DNA of 64,000 nt, from NCBI RefSeq assembly GCF_018457165.1, contig NZ_JAFMNX010000001.1, positions 310,001 to 374,000 on the forward strand. The letters run 5' to 3'. Position numbers and translations under genes: made by a program. The notes under the pieces are model-generated. The model saw only the letters and a list, made by a program, of their open reading frames with translations. It searched no databases and was not told where the DNA came from. Numbering within the stretch: the first letter of the stretch is position 1; each line of letters opens with the position of its first letter. Below are positions 34,582-44,702 of the stretch, in pieces. The DNA is from Tianweitania aestuarii (GTDB taxonomy: Bacteria > Pseudomonadota > Alphaproteobacteria > Rhizobiales > Rhizobiaceae).

Positions 34582-34967
34582 CGTCATCCTCGGACTTGAT
34601 CCGAGGATCCATGCCCGTGACAGCCAATGAGGCTCCGCTGGCTGATTTGAACAAATGGCATGTGGGAACCGTTCAGGCTTGGATCCTCGGGTCTGCGCCT
34701 CCGCTTGCGCGGCGGCTTCGCCCAAGGATGACGAAGAGTGTGCAAGGCTGATGCAGTTGTAGCTTGGGTCCCTTGTGGGCGACGAGACGGATGAGGGGTG
34801 AGCGCCGACAGTGCCAAGCTGGAGCACCCCTCATCCGACTTCGCCTTTGGCTCAGCCACAGCCCGATCCATGCCACGCAAGAACAGGCCGAATGCATCGG
34901 GCCATTCGTTTGTTGGCGGTGCCGAAGCGTTCAGGCATGGATCCTCGGATCAAGTCCGAGGATGACG
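34582..34967. repeat. Cluster of palindromic intergenic repeats
   Basis: A 33-bp unit reading CATCCTCGGACTTGATCCGA in its centre lies at 34582-34614 and, perfectly inverted, at 34935-34967. A related longer copy with a different centre runs from 34671 to 34736. GTTCAGGC[A/T]TGGATCCTCGG is shared by the copies at 34671 and 34929. Between them, CGGATGAGGGGTG (34788-34800) is perfectly inverted at 34825-34837. Each unit is itself a palindrome, as in REP/BIME-like intergenic repeats of Rhizobiales. Confidence 0.85.
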
Positions 34968-35088
34968 ACGGCTTTGCGGTGACTGCGTTTATGATGACGC
35001 TGATCGTTGGCAGCAAGCAGGTGGCTGTTTGCTGCCCTGGAAGCAGGAACTTGGGCGCTTAGATCTTTGAACGCCCGGGATCGCCGGC

Positions 35089-36366
35089 TTAGCCGCCCGC
35101 GCTCGATGTTACCAGCGGGATGATGCGGTTGGTGCGCTGTTGGGCCGGGCGCTGGTCGCTGGCGAAGGGGATGCCGAGGGCTTCCCAGGTTTCGCGCAAA
35201 GCGGATGCCAGTTCGCCGATCAGGGCATCCGAATGGAACGGCGTTGGCGTGATGCGCAGGCGCTCGGTGCCGCGCGGTACGGTGGGATAGTTGATCGGCT
35301 GGATGTAAAGGCCGTGCACTTCGAGCAGACGGTCGCTTGCCATCTTGCAAAGTTCGGGATCGCCAACCAGCACCGGCACGATATGGGTCTGCGACGACAT
35401 CACCGGAAGGCCGGCGGCGGCGAGCTGATCCTTGGTCTGCTGCGCCTGGCGCTGATGTTCTTCGCGCTCGATGGTCGACGCCTTCAGATGCCGGATCGAG
35501 GCGGTGGCAGCGGCTGCGATCGCAGGCGGCAAAGCGGTGGTGAAGATGAAGCCCGGCGCATAGGAGCGCACGGCATCGATCACCGAACGCGGACCGGCGA
35601 TATAACCGCCAAGCGTCCCGAACGCCTTGGCCAGCGTACCCTCGATGACGTCGATCTCGCCTGCGAGATTGTCGCGATCCGAAATACCGCCGCCGCGATT
35701 GCCATACATGCCGACGGCGTGGACCTCGTCGATATAGGTCATCGCATTGTAGCGGCGCGCGAGTGCCGTGATCTCGGCGATCGGCGCGATGTCGCCATCC
35801 ATGGAATATACGGATTCGAACACGATCAGCTTGGCGCGTTCACGCGGCGCGACGGCCAAAAGCTGCTCGAGATGCGCCAGATCGTTGTGACGGAACACCT
35901 TTTTGTCGGCGCCCGAACGCCGCACGCCTTCGATCATCGATGCGTGGTTCAACTCGTCCGACAGGATCAGGCAATCGGGCAAAAGCCGCGCGATGGTCGA
36001 GATACCCGCCTCGTTCGACACGAAACCGGAAGTGAAAACGAGGGCGGCTTCCTTGCCATGCAGGTCGGCGAGCTCGCGCTCAAGCTCGACGAGCGGATGG
36101 TTGGTGCCGGAGATATTGCGGGTGCCGCCGGCGCCCGAGCCCATGCGGCCCGCAGCGGTCTGCATGGCGGAAATCACATCGGGATGCTGGCCCATCCCGA
36201 GATAATCGTTGGAGCACCAGACGGTGATTTCGCGTGCTTCACCTTCCGAGCGCCAGATCGCGCGGGGAAATTCGCCCACGATTCGCTCGAGATCGGCGAA
36301 AACGCGATAGCGCTTTTCCGCATGGACCTGGTCGACTGCTTCTTCGAAAAACCGCTCGTAGTTCAT
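35089..36366 (-). CDS. hemA: 5-aminolevulinate synthase
   Basis: A PLP enzyme of 425 residues that condenses glycine with succinyl-CoA to 5-aminolevulinate, the first step of haem synthesis by the Shemin pathway used in alphaproteobacteria. Landmarks are the N-terminal [82 protein letters not shown] and the PLP-binding Lys in [37 protein letters not shown] near the end is typical. A perfect TTGAT-N4-ATCAA box about 140 bp upstream suggests oxygen control by an FNR/FixK-type factor. Confidence 0.98.
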   Translation of the reverse strand: MNYERFFEEAVDQVHAEKRYRVFADLERIVGEFPRAIWRSEGEAREITVWCSNDYLGMGQHPDVISAMQTAAGRMGSGAGGTRNISGTNHPLVELERELADLHGKEAALVFTSGFVSNEAGISTIARLLPDCLILSDELNHASMIEGVRRSGADKKVFRHNDLAHLEQLLAVAPRERAKLIVFESVYSMDGDIAPIAEITALARRYNAMTYIDEVHAVGMYGNRGGGISDRDNLAGEIDVIEGTLAKAFGTLGGYIAGPRSVIDAVRSYAPGFIFTTALPPAIAAAATASIRHLKASTIEREEHQRQAQQTKDQLAAAGLPVMSSQTHIVPVLVGDPELCKMASDRLLEVHGLYIQPINYPTVPRGTERLRITPTPFHSDALIGELASALRETWEALGIPFASDQRPAQQRTNRIIPLVTSSAGG

Positions 36367-36504
36367 TCCATCCGCCCTGTTCGGTTGGTGGCAAGAGTAT
36401 AGGCCTGCGCGCCAAACCCGTAAACTTCAAGGACTTGGTCATTTTGCCCCACGGCTTTGCTCGACCAAGTGCGGGTGTTCTAGCCCGGGTGACTCGCAAG
36501 CCCT

Positions 36505-36518
36505 TTGATCTCGATCAA
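36505..36518. promoter_or_regulatory. FNR/FixK-type box upstream of hemA
   Basis: TTGATCTCGATCAA is a perfect match to the FNR/FixK consensus TTGAT-N4-ATCAA, extended by one symmetric T/A on each side. Its centre is about 145 bp before the hemA start, in the spacer between hemA and tRNA-Thr. Haem genes of several alphaproteobacteria are known to be under such control. Confidence 0.75.
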
Positions 36519-36597
36519 ATGGTTTGATCTGTCTTCGACGGCAGGATTGCGCTGGATCAACAGAACCGGAAGAGGGGCAGGTCGGCCGGATATAAGA

Positions 36598-36672
<75 letters not shown>

Positions 36673-36807
36673 TGGCCGACGAATGCGGCTGGCTTCTGCC
36701 ATAGGTCTTTGCAAAGCGCAAGCGAGGCTTGCACTTTCCTTGGACAGGTTTTTAACAGATGCAGCGCAAACCGGGCGATAGGCGCTGGAATCAGGCTGGG
36801 TAAAGTC

Positions 36808-36981
36808 ATGGCGGATGACAAAAAGGCGGTGAAAACGCGCGAAGACCGGCTGGCGGAGCAGCTGCGGGCCAATCTGGCGCGTCGCAAGGAGCAAACGCGC
36901 TCGCGTCGGCAGGGCGAAGCGGATCTGCGCCGCGAAGGCGTGGCGGTGGAAAACGGCGACGCGACGGGCGAGAACGAATAG
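36808..36981 (+). CDS. Small basic/charged hypothetical protein upstream of murA
   Basis: A 57-residue, highly charged and probably helical protein (EDRLAEQLRANLARRKEQTR, then a Glu/Asn-rich end). Small proteins of this look precede murA in other Rhizobiales genomes, which supports it being real. No function is known. The open frame upstream is the antisense of tRNA-Thr and should not be included; ATG at 36808 is the natural start. Confidence 0.7.
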   Translation: MADDKKAVKTREDRLAEQLRANLARRKEQTRSRRQGEADLRREGVAVENGDATGENE

Positions 36982-37133
36982 AAGCGCGCAGGGCCGATCC
37001 TCATCCGAGGAACCGCAGCGGGTTCCTTGATGTGGCCACCTTGATCGTCTAGGGAACGGGTTTAACCCCTCGCCGTTTGAAGCCGCGTTCGTCCGCGGGC
37101 GTCCGGCGTCATCTAGAGAAAGCCAGGGCTCGC

Positions 37134-38423
37134 ATGGACCGCATCAGACTCGTGGGTGGTAACACGCTCAACGGCACGATTCCCATTTCGGGCGCCAAGA
37201 ACGCTGCCTTGCCGCTGATGATCGCGTCGCTTCTGACCGATGATACGTTGACGCTGGAAAACGTGCCGCATCTCGCCGATGTCGAGCAGCTGATCCGCAT
37301 TCTCGGCAATCATGGCGTGGATTACACCGTCAGCGGCCGCCGCGAAAAGCAGGCCGAAGGTTACTCGCGCACGATCAGCTTCACCGCGCGCAACGTGGTG
37401 TCCACCACGGCACCCTATGAACTCGTGTCCAAGATGCGCGCGAGCTTCTGGGTGATCGGACCGCTTCTGGCGCGTTGCCACGAAGCCCGCGTGTCCTTGC
37501 CGGGCGGCTGCGCCATCGGCACGCGGCCGGTGGATCTCTTTATCGAAGGCCTTGAAGCGCTGGGCGCGACGCTCGACGTCGACGCCGGTTACATCAACGC
37601 CAAGGCGCCGGGTGGTCTCGTCGGCACACGCTATGCCTTTCCCAAGGTTTCCGTTGGTGCGACCCATGTGCTGATGATGGCGGCCTCGCTCGCCAAGGGC
37701 GAGACCGTTCTCGAAAACGCTGCCCGCGAGCCGGAAATCGTCAACCTCGCCGATTGCCTGAACGCCATGGGCGCGCGCATCACGGGTGCCGGCACGTCCA
37801 CGATCACGATCGAAGGCGTTGAAGCGCTGCATGGCGCGCGTCATGCGGTGATTCCCGATCGCATCGAAACCGGCACCTATGCGATGGCCGTCGCGATGGC
37901 CGGCGGTGATGTGCTTCTGGAAGGCGCCAAGCCGGATTACCTGCAGGCAGCGCTCGACACGCTGGTGCAGGCGGGCGTCGAGGTGACGCCGGGCGCAAGC
38001 GGCATCCGCATTCGCCGCAACGGCAACGGCATTCTACCGGTTGATGTCACCACCGAGCCGTTCCCCGGCTTTCCCACCGATCTGCAGGCGCAGTTCATGG
38101 GTCTGATGACGATGGCCAACGGGCAATCGCGCATCACCGAAACGATCTTCGAAAACCGCTTCATGCATGTGCAGGAACTCGCCCGCCTCGGTGCGCAGAT
38201 CCACCTGTCGGGACAGACCGCGATCGTGGATGGCGTGTCCAAGCTGAAGGGCGCACCGGTGATGGCAACCGATCTTCGCGCGTCCGTATCCTTGGTGATC
38301 GCGGGTCTCGCGGCCGAAGGCGAAACGGTGGTGAACCGCGTGTATCACCTTGATCGCGGCTTCGAGCGGCTGGAAGAAAAGCTGTCGCGCTGCGGCGCCG
38401 ACATCGAACGCGTATCGGGCTGA
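37134..38423 (+). CDS. murA: UDP-N-acetylglucosamine 1-carboxyvinyltransferase
   Basis: A cytoplasmic enzyme of 429 residues that adds enolpyruvate from PEP to UDP-GlcNAc, the first committed step of peptidoglycan synthesis. It has the inside-out barrel signatures: [20 protein letters not shown] at the start, the catalytic Cys in [14 protein letters not shown] (the residue attacked by fosfomycin is present, so no intrinsic resistance by Asp substitution), and [20 protein letters not shown]. It heads the conserved block with DUF2948, hisD and UPF0262. A 19-codon upstream extension is not family-like. Confidence 0.98.
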   Translation: MDRIRLVGGNTLNGTIPISGAKNAALPLMIASLLTDDTLTLENVPHLADVEQLIRILGNHGVDYTVSGRREKQAEGYSRTISFTARNVVSTTAPYELVSKMRASFWVIGPLLARCHEARVSLPGGCAIGTRPVDLFIEGLEALGATLDVDAGYINAKAPGGLVGTRYAFPKVSVGATHVLMMAASLAKGETVLENAAREPEIVNLADCLNAMGARITGAGTSTITIEGVEALHGARHAVIPDRIETGTYAMAVAMAGGDVLLEGAKPDYLQAALDTLVQAGVEVTPGASGIRIRRNGNGILPVDVTTEPFPGFPTDLQAQFMGLMTMANGQSRITETIFENRFMHVQELARLGAQIHLSGQTAIVDGVSKLKGAPVMATDLRASVSLVIAGLAAEGETVVNRVYHLDRGFERLEEKLSRCGADIERVSG

Positions 38424-38456
38424 AACCACTCGCCACGCGGCTCGTTGAGGGGATCA

Positions 38457-38488
38457 CAAGCGCGGGACGCATTGCTCTCCCGCGCTTG
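38457..38488. terminator. Strong hairpin between murA and DUF2948 gene
   Basis: CAAGCGCGGGA (38457-38467) pairs perfectly with TCCCGCGCTTG (38478-38488) across a 10-nt loop. There is no U-tract, so it may be a factor-dependent stop or a processing/attenuation structure in the operon. Confidence 0.5.
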
Positions 38489-38513
38489 AACGCCTACACG
38501 AAACCGTCCTTTG

Positions 38514-38960
38514 ATGAACGAGATCGCCATGCTCAAACTTGCAGCGCTCGATGAAGACGATCTGAAGATCGTATCCGTCCATGTGCAGGATGCCGTGATC
38601 CGCGTCGGCGACATGCATTGGGACAAGGCGGCCCGTCGTTTCCTTCTGGAAATGAACCGCTTTGCCTGGGAAAGCCCGTCCGGGTCCGTTCTCAACAAGC
38701 GCTACGAGCGCCGCCGCGCCGTTCTGCACTTCGACGGGGTGCAGGCCGTGCGGGCAAACGGCATTTCGCGCGACAAGCTCGACGAGGTGCTCGTTCTTCT
38801 TTCGATCCGCTTCACGCCCGAGGATGCGCCGGCGGGCACGATCGAGCTGATCTTTGCCGGCGACATCGCCTTGCGCCTCGACGTCGAATACGTCGAAAGC
38901 CGCCTGGCCGACCTGGGCGCAGCCTGGGAAGCGGGCGCGAAGCCGTCCCATTTCGGATGA
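38514..38960 (+). CDS. DUF2948 family protein
   Basis: A 148-residue soluble protein typical of alphaproteobacteria, recognised by LKLAALDEDDLKIVSVHVQD, FLLEMNRFAWE and ALRLDVEYVESRLADLGAAW. Its function is unknown. It lies between murA and hisD as in other Rhizobiales. The start may be the ATG at 38514 or the one at 38529 (MLKLAAL); family starts are variable here. The hisD start follows the stop by a few bases. Confidence 0.9.
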   Translation: MNEIAMLKLAALDEDDLKIVSVHVQDAVIRVGDMHWDKAARRFLLEMNRFAWESPSGSVLNKRYERRRAVLHFDGVQAVRANGISRDKLDEVLVLLSIRFTPEDAPAGTIELIFAGDIALRLDVEYVESRLADLGAAWEAGAKPSHFG

Positions 38961-38967
38961 TGTGCTC

Positions 38968-40257
38968 GTGGTAAAACGTCTTGACCAGAAGCAGACCGAT
39001 TTCGAGGAAAGCTTCGCCGCCTTCTTGTCCACCAAGCGCGAAGTGTCCGAGGATGTGGATCACACGGTGCGCGCCATCATCGCGGATATTCGCGAACGCG
39101 GCGATGCGGGTCTGATCGAATATACGCAGAGGTTCGACCGGGCGGATATTACCGGACGGCTGCGGGTTACGCGGGAAGAGATCGCGCAGGCCTATGAGAG
39201 CGCCGACCCGCAGGTGATCGACGCGCTGCGCTTTGCGCGCGACCGCATCGCCTCGCACCATGCCCGCCAGAAGCCGCAGGACGATCGTTATACCGATGCT
39301 GCGGGTGTTGAACTCGGCTCGCGCTGGACGGCGGTGGAATCGGTTGGCCTTTATGTGCCGGGCGGCACTGCCAGTTATCCCAGTTCCGTTTTGATGAACG
39401 CCGTGCCGGCCGTTGTGGCTGGCGTTGAGCGCATCGCCATGGTGGTGCCGGCGCCTGATGGCGTGTTGAACCCGCTGGTGCTGGTTGCGGCCGACATTGC
39501 CGGTGTCAGCGAGATCTACCGCATCGGCGGCGCACAGGCCGTGGCGGCACTCGCCTATGGCACCGAAACTATTCTCCCGGTCGCCAAGATCGTTGGACCG
39601 GGCAACGCCTTTGTCGCGGCTGCCAAGCGCCAGGTTTTCGGCACGGTCGGCATCGACATGATCGCCGGCCCCTCCGAAGTGCTCGTGGTGGCCGATAAGG
39701 AGAACAACCCCGATTGGATCGCCGCCGATCTTCTGGCGCAGGCCGAGCACGATGCGTCCGCGCAATCGATCCTGATCACGGACGATGCTCCTTTCGCCGA
39801 AGCCGTTGCCGATGCCGTTGATCGCCAGCTGAAGCTTCTGCCGCGTGGCGAGATTGCTGCAAAGTCCTGGGCGGATTTCGGCGCGCTGATCCTGGTGGAC
39901 AGCATCGCCGCCGCGATCCCGCTGATCAACCGCATTGCCGCCGAGCATCTCGAACTCGCCGTTGCCGATCCGGATGCGCTTCTGCCCCGGATCCGCAATG
40001 CCGGCGCGATCTTCCTCGGCGCATATACGCCGGAAGTGATCGGCGATTATGTCGGTGGGTCGAACCATGTTCTGCCGACCGCCCGCTCGGCGCGTTTCTC
40101 GTCGGGCCTGTCGGTGCTCGATTTCGTGAAGCGGACCTCCATCCTGAAGCTTGGGCCTGACCAGCTGCGCGCCCTTGCACCGGCCGCGATTGCGCTGGCG
40201 ACGGCCGAAGGGCTGGACGCGCATGGCCGATCCGTTTCGATCCGCTTGAATAGCTGA
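38968..40257 (+). CDS. hisD: Histidinol dehydrogenase
   Basis: A zinc enzyme of 429 residues that oxidises L-histidinol to L-histidine in two NAD-linked steps, the last reaction of histidine synthesis. Motifs include [20 protein letters not shown], the [16 protein letters not shown] loop, the signature [20 protein letters not shown] followed by [29 protein letters not shown] with the zinc-ligand His, and [14 protein letters not shown] at 38962 is the alternative start; GGATGAT is better spaced for 38968. It is separated from the rest of his biosynthesis, as in other alphaproteobacteria. Confidence 0.97.
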   Translation: MVKRLDQKQTDFEESFAAFLSTKREVSEDVDHTVRAIIADIRERGDAGLIEYTQRFDRADITGRLRVTREEIAQAYESADPQVIDALRFARDRIASHHARQKPQDDRYTDAAGVELGSRWTAVESVGLYVPGGTASYPSSVLMNAVPAVVAGVERIAMVVPAPDGVLNPLVLVAADIAGVSEIYRIGGAQAVAALAYGTETILPVAKIVGPGNAFVAAAKRQVFGTVGIDMIAGPSEVLVVADKENNPDWIAADLLAQAEHDASAQSILITDDAPFAEAVADAVDRQLKLLPRGEIAAKSWADFGALILVDSIAAAIPLINRIAAEHLELAVADPDALLPRIRNAGAIFLGAYTPEVIGDYVGGSNHVLPTARSARFSSGLSVLDFVKRTSILKLGPDQLRALAPAAIALATAEGLDAHGRSVSIRLNS

Positions 40258-40259
40258 CC

Positions 40260-40739
40260 ATGGTGTTGCCGCCGAACTGCCGATTGATCGAAGTCGAACT
40301 CGACGAATCGATCGGCCGTTCGACGCCTGATGTCGAGCATGAGCGCGCGGTGGCGATCTTCGACCTGGTGGAGGAAAACAGTTTTCGCCCGCTCGGCGAC
40401 GACGCTGGCGGCCCTTATCGGCTGAAGCTTTCCCTCGTGGAAAACAAGCTCCTCTTCGCCATCAACCGCGAAGATGGCGAGCAGGTCGTTCTTCATATCC
40501 TGTCGCTGACGCCGTTGCGGCGGATCGTGAAGGATTACTACATGATCTGCGAAAGCTATTACGAGGCGATCCGATCGGCGACGCCGAGCAAGATCGAGGC
40601 CATCGACATGGGTCGGCGCGGGCTGCACAACGACGGCTCACAAACGCTGCTCGACAGGCTGAACGGCAAGATCGAAGTGGATTTCGGCACCGCGCGCCGC
40701 TTGTTCACGCTGATCTGCGTTCTGCATTGGCGCGGCTGA
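40260..40739 (+). CDS. UPF0262 family protein
   Basis: A 159-residue protein of UPF0262, found almost only in alphaproteobacteria, with the typical [20 protein letters not shown] at the start and [20 protein letters not shown] and [20 protein letters not shown] later. Soluble, no membrane segment. The function is not established. Two bases separate it from hisD, so they are co-transcribed and probably translationally coupled. Confidence 0.93.
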   Translation: MVLPPNCRLIEVELDESIGRSTPDVEHERAVAIFDLVEENSFRPLGDDAGGPYRLKLSLVENKLLFAINREDGEQVVLHILSLTPLRRIVKDYYMICESYYEAIRSATPSKIEAIDMGRRGLHNDGSQTLLDRLNGKIEVDFGTARRLFTLICVLHWRG

Positions 40740-40743
40740 TCGC

Positions 40744-41247
40744 ATGGAAACCGCGCAGGAGCACGTGCCGGAAAGCCTTGGCGAAGCGGATGAGCCCGCC
40801 AAGACGCCGCCACGCTCGGTGCTGTTCCTGTGCGGCATGAACGCGGTGCGCTCGCCCATGGCCGAACAGATCGCGCGCAGGCTGCTGCCAGCTTCCACCT
40901 TCGTGGCGTCCGCGGGTGTGCGGGCAGGGGAGCGGGATCCCTTCGTGGATGCCATTCTGGCTGAAAAAGGCCTGACGCTCGCCGAGCGCCAGCCGATGAC
41001 GCTCGACCAGCTGGAAGACGATTATTTCGACCTCATCATCACGCTGGCACCCGAAGCGCATCACCGCGCTTTGGAGCTGACGCGCACGCTTGCGGTGGAC
41101 GTGGAATATTGGCCGACAGCCGATCCAACCACGGTGGGCGGACGGCGCGACCAGATCCTTGCAGCCTATCGTGATGTGCGTGATCGGCTGGAAGCGCGAA
41201 TAATCAACCGCTTCGGCTCGAAAAGCGCGCCCCTGCACCCCAAATAA
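40744..41247 (+). CDS. Low-molecular-weight phosphatase family protein
   Basis: A 167-residue member of the low-molecular-weight tyrosine phosphatase/arsenate-reductase fold. The active-site loop CX5R reads [15 protein letters not shown] (near residue 30) and the general-acid Asp is in YWPTADPT. A 25-residue N-terminal tail precedes the core. Arsenate reduction would need further cysteines that are not seen, so phosphatase-like activity is more likely, but it is unproven. Its ATG comes 4 bp after UPF0262, and infA follows. Confidence 0.9.
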   Translation: METAQEHVPESLGEADEPAKTPPRSVLFLCGMNAVRSPMAEQIARRLLPASTFVASAGVRAGERDPFVDAILAEKGLTLAERQPMTLDQLEDDYFDLIITLAPEAHHRALELTRTLAVDVEYWPTADPTTVGGRRDQILAAYRDVRDRLEARIINRFGSKSAPLHPK

Positions 41248-41295
41248 CACGTTCACAACACGCGCAGCATCATATAGGTGTTGCCCCAGATTACA

Positions 41296-41314
41296 GGTCC
41301 TTTCTCGAAGGACC
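41296..41314 (+). promoter_or_regulatory. Hairpin in infA leader
   Basis: GGTCCTT-TCTCG-AAGGACC forms a perfect 7-bp stem ending 15 bp before the infA start. It could end the upstream operon or shape the infA leader. Confidence 0.35.
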
Positions 41315-41329
41315 GCAGAAAGGATACGT

Positions 41330-41548
41330 ATGGCGAAGGAAGAAGTCCTCGAATTTCCCGGCACGGTCACCGAACTGCTGCCGAATGCGATGTTCCGGGT
41401 GAAGTTGGAAAACGAGCACGAGATCATTGCTCACACGGCTGGCCGCATGCGCAAGAACCGCATCCGCGTGCTGACGGGTGACAAGATCCTGGTGGAAATG
41501 ACGCCCTATGATCTGAGCAAGGGCCGCATTACCTACCGCTTCAAGTAA
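41330..41548 (+). CDS. infA: Translation initiation factor IF-1
   Basis: A 72-residue OB-fold protein that binds the A site of the 30S subunit during initiation. The sequence ([20 protein letters not shown], then [20 protein letters not shown] and [20 protein letters not shown]) is canonical and of full length. AAAGGA lies 5 nt before the ATG. A hairpin terminator follows. Confidence 0.98.
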   Translation: MAKEEVLEFPGTVTELLPNAMFRVKLENEHEIIAHTAGRMRKNRIRVLTGDKILVEMTPYDLSKGRITYRFK

Positions 41549-41549
41549 G

Positions 41550-41573
41550 CGGCCGTTTCGAACAGAACGGCCG
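41550..41573 (+). terminator. Hairpin terminator after infA
   Basis: CGGCCGTT-TCGAACAG-AACGGCCG, a perfect 8-bp stem immediately after the infA stop, followed by TTCC only. The weak U-tract makes termination probably partial. Confidence 0.5.
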
Positions 41574-41642
41574 TTCCGGCACCTGCCAGGCATGGTGCTG
41601 TTTGAAGCCGCCATTTTCCGCTGATATTGCCGGGTTTGATCG

Positions 41643-42266
41643 ATGAGCGACGGTGCAAAGCTTGTTCTGGCGTCCGGCTCGCCGCGGCGCATTGAACTTC
41701 TGCAACAGGCAGGCATCGAGCCCTGCCGTATCTTGCCGGCGGATGTGGATGAAACGCCCGCCAAGAACGAGATCCCGCGTTCGCTCGCCAAGCGTTTGTC
41801 GCGCGAAAAGGCCGAGCGGGCCGCAGCAATCATGGCGGAAGACAAAACGGCAGCCGGCGCCTTTATTCTGGCCGCCGATACCGCTGTGGCCGTTGGTCGC
41901 CGCATTCTGCCCAAGGCAACGATCTCCGACGAAGCCGTGGACTGCCTGCAGCTTCTGTCCGGCCGTTCCCACCGCGTCTACACCGGCGTTTGCGTGATCA
42001 CGCCATCGGGCAAGATGCGCCAGAAGCTCGTGGAAACGCGCGTGCGCTTCAAGCGCCTGTCGCGGCGCGAGATCGACCGCTACGTCGCATCCGGCGAATG
42101 GCGCGGCAAGGCCGGTGGCTACGCCATCCAGGGCCTTGCAGGCAGCTGGGTGGTGAAACTGGTCGGTTCCTACACCAATGTCGTGGGCCTGCCGCTTTAC
42201 GAAACCACGGGGCTCCTGGCTGGCGACGGCTTCGACGTGCATGCCGGCTGGAACGCGGGCGCTTAA
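41643..42266 (+). CDS. maf: Maf-like nucleotide pyrophosphatase
   Basis: A 207-residue cytoplasmic house-cleaning enzyme that hydrolyses non-canonical nucleoside triphosphates (Maf/YceF/YhdE type). Motifs are [20 protein letters not shown] at the start, DVDETP, the [13 protein letters not shown] segment with the catalytic Asp, [14 protein letters not shown], and [16 protein letters not shown]. It is followed by yacG as in related genomes. Confidence 0.96.
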   Translation: MSDGAKLVLASGSPRRIELLQQAGIEPCRILPADVDETPAKNEIPRSLAKRLSREKAERAAAIMAEDKTAAGAFILAADTAVAVGRRILPKATISDEAVDCLQLLSGRSHRVYTGVCVITPSGKMRQKLVETRVRFKRLSRREIDRYVASGEWRGKAGGYAIQGLAGSWVVKLVGSYTNVVGLPLYETTGLLAGDGFDVHAGWNAGA

Positions 42267-42378
42267 AAAGCAGGGCTTAGCTCTTCGACGATGGCAGACA
42301 GCGCCAGGCGATCTTTTCGCGACGCGCTGGTGCCCCTATCTTTCCATTTTCCTGCAGACCTGATTGGAGCCGCCAGCC

Positions 42379-42588
42379 ATGGCTGAGACGATCGTCACCC
42401 CTTTGCGCCCCAAGCGCCCATGCCCGGAATGCGGCCGCCCCTCCCAGCGCGCCACGTTCCCCTTCTGCTCGCCACGCTGCAAGGACATCGACCTCAACCG
42501 CTGGCTATCCGGCGCCTACGCGATCCCCGTGCGCGACGACGAGGAAGACGAGCAGGAAGCGACAACCGGGACCGGCGACCGTAGCTAA
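42379..42588 (+). CDS. yacG: DNA gyrase inhibitor YacG
   Basis: A 69-residue zinc-ribbon protein that in E. coli binds GyrB and blocks gyrase. The four Cys ligands lie in [20 protein letters not shown], followed by [17 protein letters not shown] and an acidic tail. It ends the conserved murA-to-yacG block, upstream of tRNA-Phe. ATG at 42379 is favoured over one 15 bp upstream. Confidence 0.95.
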   Translation: MAETIVTPLRPKRPCPECGRPSQRATFPFCSPRCKDIDLNRWLSGAYAIPVRDDEEDEQEATTGTGDRS

Positions 42589-42808
42589 AGGGGCGCAGCT
42601 AAGGGGCATTGAGAGCCTTTCTGCCGCGGTTTTGGGCGTGACAATCCCGCTCGGGCCTGCTGTTGCGCGGTGGCCTGTGGGTAAGCTGACGAATGTTTTC
42701 GGAAATGTCATTGGGGTGCTGGACAGGGCCGAAACCCATGCTATAACCCCGCTGCTTCCGGCGGAGCACCAACCCCGCCGACCCAAGGCTTTTGCCTCGG
42801 ACCTGGAT

Positions 42809-42884
42809 GCCCAAGTAGCTCAGTTGGTAGAGCATGCGACTGAAAATCGTAGTGTCGGTGGTTCGATTCCGCCCTTGGGCACCA
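42809..42884 (+). tRNA. tRNA-Phe (anticodon GAA)
   Basis: A 76-nt cloverleaf. The acceptor GCCCAAG pairs with CTTGGGC, the D-arm is AGCTCAGTTGGTAGAGC, the anticodon loop is CTGAAAA with anticodon GAA, the T-arm contains GGTTCGATTCC, and CCA is encoded, followed by TTTTT. It marks the left edge of the AT-richer insert. Confidence 0.97.
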
Positions 42885-43527
42885 TTTTTATTCCCTTAAG
42901 AGTTGTTGTTTGGTAGCTAGTCAGCTTCGGGTTGCGGTCTGGCGGATGCAATGTGACGACCTGCAAAGGTGCATGGCCGTGGCGCCTCAAACTGTCATTA
43001 CAAAGGCTCAGAGATATGTGTTTGCCTGACGGTATAATGGCTATAGGGTATTGAAGTTGGTCTATAGTCCGATTGCGCCCGCACTTAAATGTGGTGCAAA
43101 CGTCAGAACGAGCAGGCTTTCCATTATCCTGAGTGGAAGGAAAGTCGCTCATTATACTCAAGGTTGTGCCGAATTGAGCCTGCGCTTCATACGGGCGATC
43201 TAAACTCTGGGAGCTTCAAACATGTGACCCATGCGGCCGCAGTTTGTTTTTCGGCAGCATTTGAACGATGTTAGCGACATTTATCCTGGCTTGGTCTTGA
43301 GACAGACGAGCAAAAAACGTTTCAGTATGTCACCATCGAAGATGACTTGTCTTAAGGGGTGCCAGTTTCGAGCCGAGTGCCGTTGCTGATACCGTATAGA
43401 TCGTAGGGGAGGGCTAGCTCGGTTCTTCGCCAGCTTCACTCTTACGCTTGCTTCGGGACCCAAGTGTGCGCTGGCAGGCATAGCCTGTCAATTGAATAGT
43501 GTTCCTTCGAATTTGTGTGTGCTTTAG
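42885..43527. other. Gene-free, AT-richer stretch at the edge of the insert
   Basis: About 640 bp between tRNA-Phe and the FkbM gene. Base composition is visibly lower in GC than on the left. I find no integrase, no second copy of the tRNA 3' end and no family-like frame. The open frame antisense to the tRNA is an artefact. It must contain the promoter for the two genes that follow. Confidence 0.5.
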
Positions 43528-44697
43528 ATGGTTCATCGAGAATTGCCTGTTACTCAAACTCCTTGGGGTTCTATAACCTACCTACCCAAGGATGGCCCGA
43601 TAGGAGTATCGCTCGACAGGTTGGGGGCATGGGCCGCGTGCGAGATCCGCTTTCTTCGCTCGCTAATAGGTCCTGGGGCTACTGTCATAGACGTTGGGGC
43701 GAATATCGGGACACATGCTATCGCTTTAGCTGGCCGGATTGGGCCTAAGGGGTCTCTGATCGCGTTTGAGCCGCAGAGCTTTATAGCGGAAATTTTAGAG
43801 AGAAATATTTCTGCCAACCATTTGAGCAACTGCCAAGTCGTTCGATCGGCAGCGGGCAACAAAGATGATGTTGCTTGGATAGGGGAGCAGAGCTTTTTTT
43901 CACAAGCAAATATTGCAGCCGTGCCCCTGCGCAAGGAAACGTACAGTAAGGGCGGCGAGACTCGGGTAAAAACGATCGACGCTTTGTCGCTCTCTCAATG
44001 CGACCTCATTAAGATTGACGCTGAGGGTATGGGGGCTGAGGTCCTGCAGGGGGCAATAGACACCCTGAGACATTGCCAGCCGATAATCTATCTGGAAGCG
44101 AATAATCTGGAGCATGCGATACCTGCTGTCATGCAACTGGATCGTGACGTGTACGAGTTCTTTGTTGTGACCAGTCCAGCACAGGTCGGCAGTGCTGATG
44201 ATGTGTTTGGCTTTGCAACCGAGACTTCGATCCTCGCGCTTCCGAAAGCACTTAGAAAAACGTTGGTCGATACTGGCTCGGAGTGCCAAATCCAGCCCTT
44301 CTCTACCTTGGACCAGTTGGCCGATGCGGTTCTGAAAGCGCCGCGCTTTGGGGATCCCGACAAATTCTTTCGCAATGCAGAGGCTGTCCGACAGCATTAC
44401 CAAGCTTTGGTCGACAGCTCCAAGATCGAGAACGAGCATCTGAATTCTGAACTCACGAGAGCACGCTACAGAGAAGCGCTGTACTATAATCAGCTCACGT
44501 CGTTGAAAGCCAAAGTAGAGGCCGGAGCATATTTGGGCGTTCAATCCACTGGTCGGCTGCGAAGTGAGGAGAGCCGGGCCAGCGAGGCTGAAAAGCAGGT
44601 TGTGGAACTACGAAATTCAACCTCTTGGCTGGTTACCGCACCTATGCGGTGGGTGGCTATCATCTCCAGGAAGCTCCTTGAGAAGCTGAGGGGCTGA
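43528..44697 (+). CDS. FkbM-family methyltransferase with C-terminal coiled-coil tail
   Basis: A 389-residue cytoplasmic protein. Residues 1-230 are an SAM-dependent FkbM methyltransferase domain: VIDVGANIGTHAIALAGRIG binds SAM, then IAFEPQSFIAEILERNI and the DLIKIDAEGMGAEVLQGA signature. The C-terminal 150 residues are a predicted coiled coil ending STSWLVTAPMRWVAII, a tail seen at the end of many glycosyltransferases and methyltransferases of capsule and O-antigen clusters. It is expected to methylate a sugar of a surface polysaccharide. Lower GC and codon choice unlike the neighbours suggest acquisition. Confidence 0.9.
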   Translation: MVHRELPVTQTPWGSITYLPKDGPIGVSLDRLGAWAACEIRFLRSLIGPGATVIDVGANIGTHAIALAGRIGPKGSLIAFEPQSFIAEILERNISANHLSNCQVVRSAAGNKDDVAWIGEQSFFSQANIAAVPLRKETYSKGGETRVKTIDALSLSQCDLIKIDAEGMGAEVLQGAIDTLRHCQPIIYLEANNLEHAIPAVMQLDRDVYEFFVVTSPAQVGSADDVFGFATETSILALPKALRKTLVDTGSECQIQPFSTLDQLADAVLKAPRFGDPDKFFRNAEAVRQHYQALVDSSKIENEHLNSELTRARYREALYYNQLTSLKAKVEAGAYLGVQSTGRLRSEESRASEAEKQVVELRNSTSWLVTAPMRWVAIISRKLLEKLRG

Positions 44698-44702
44698 CGA
44701 TC

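Larger units (their letters stand above)
34039..35088. other. Gene-free, repeat- and hairpin-rich intergenic region
   Basis: About 1.05 kb between the convergent aminotransferase and hemA genes, with no open frame of family character on either strand. It holds a 28-bp tandem repeat, three large hairpins or multibranch structures (34136-34424), and a cluster of palindromic intergenic repeats (34582-34967), each listed separately. There are no transposase remnants that I can recognise. Confidence 0.75.

Noticed and set aside
38812-40224. 470-codon open frame antisense to hisD
   Set aside because: Shadow frame; hisD on the plus strand is certain.
42820-43161. Open frame containing KGGIEPPTLRFSVACSTN
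   Set aside because: It is the antisense translation of tRNA-Phe, another classic artefact.
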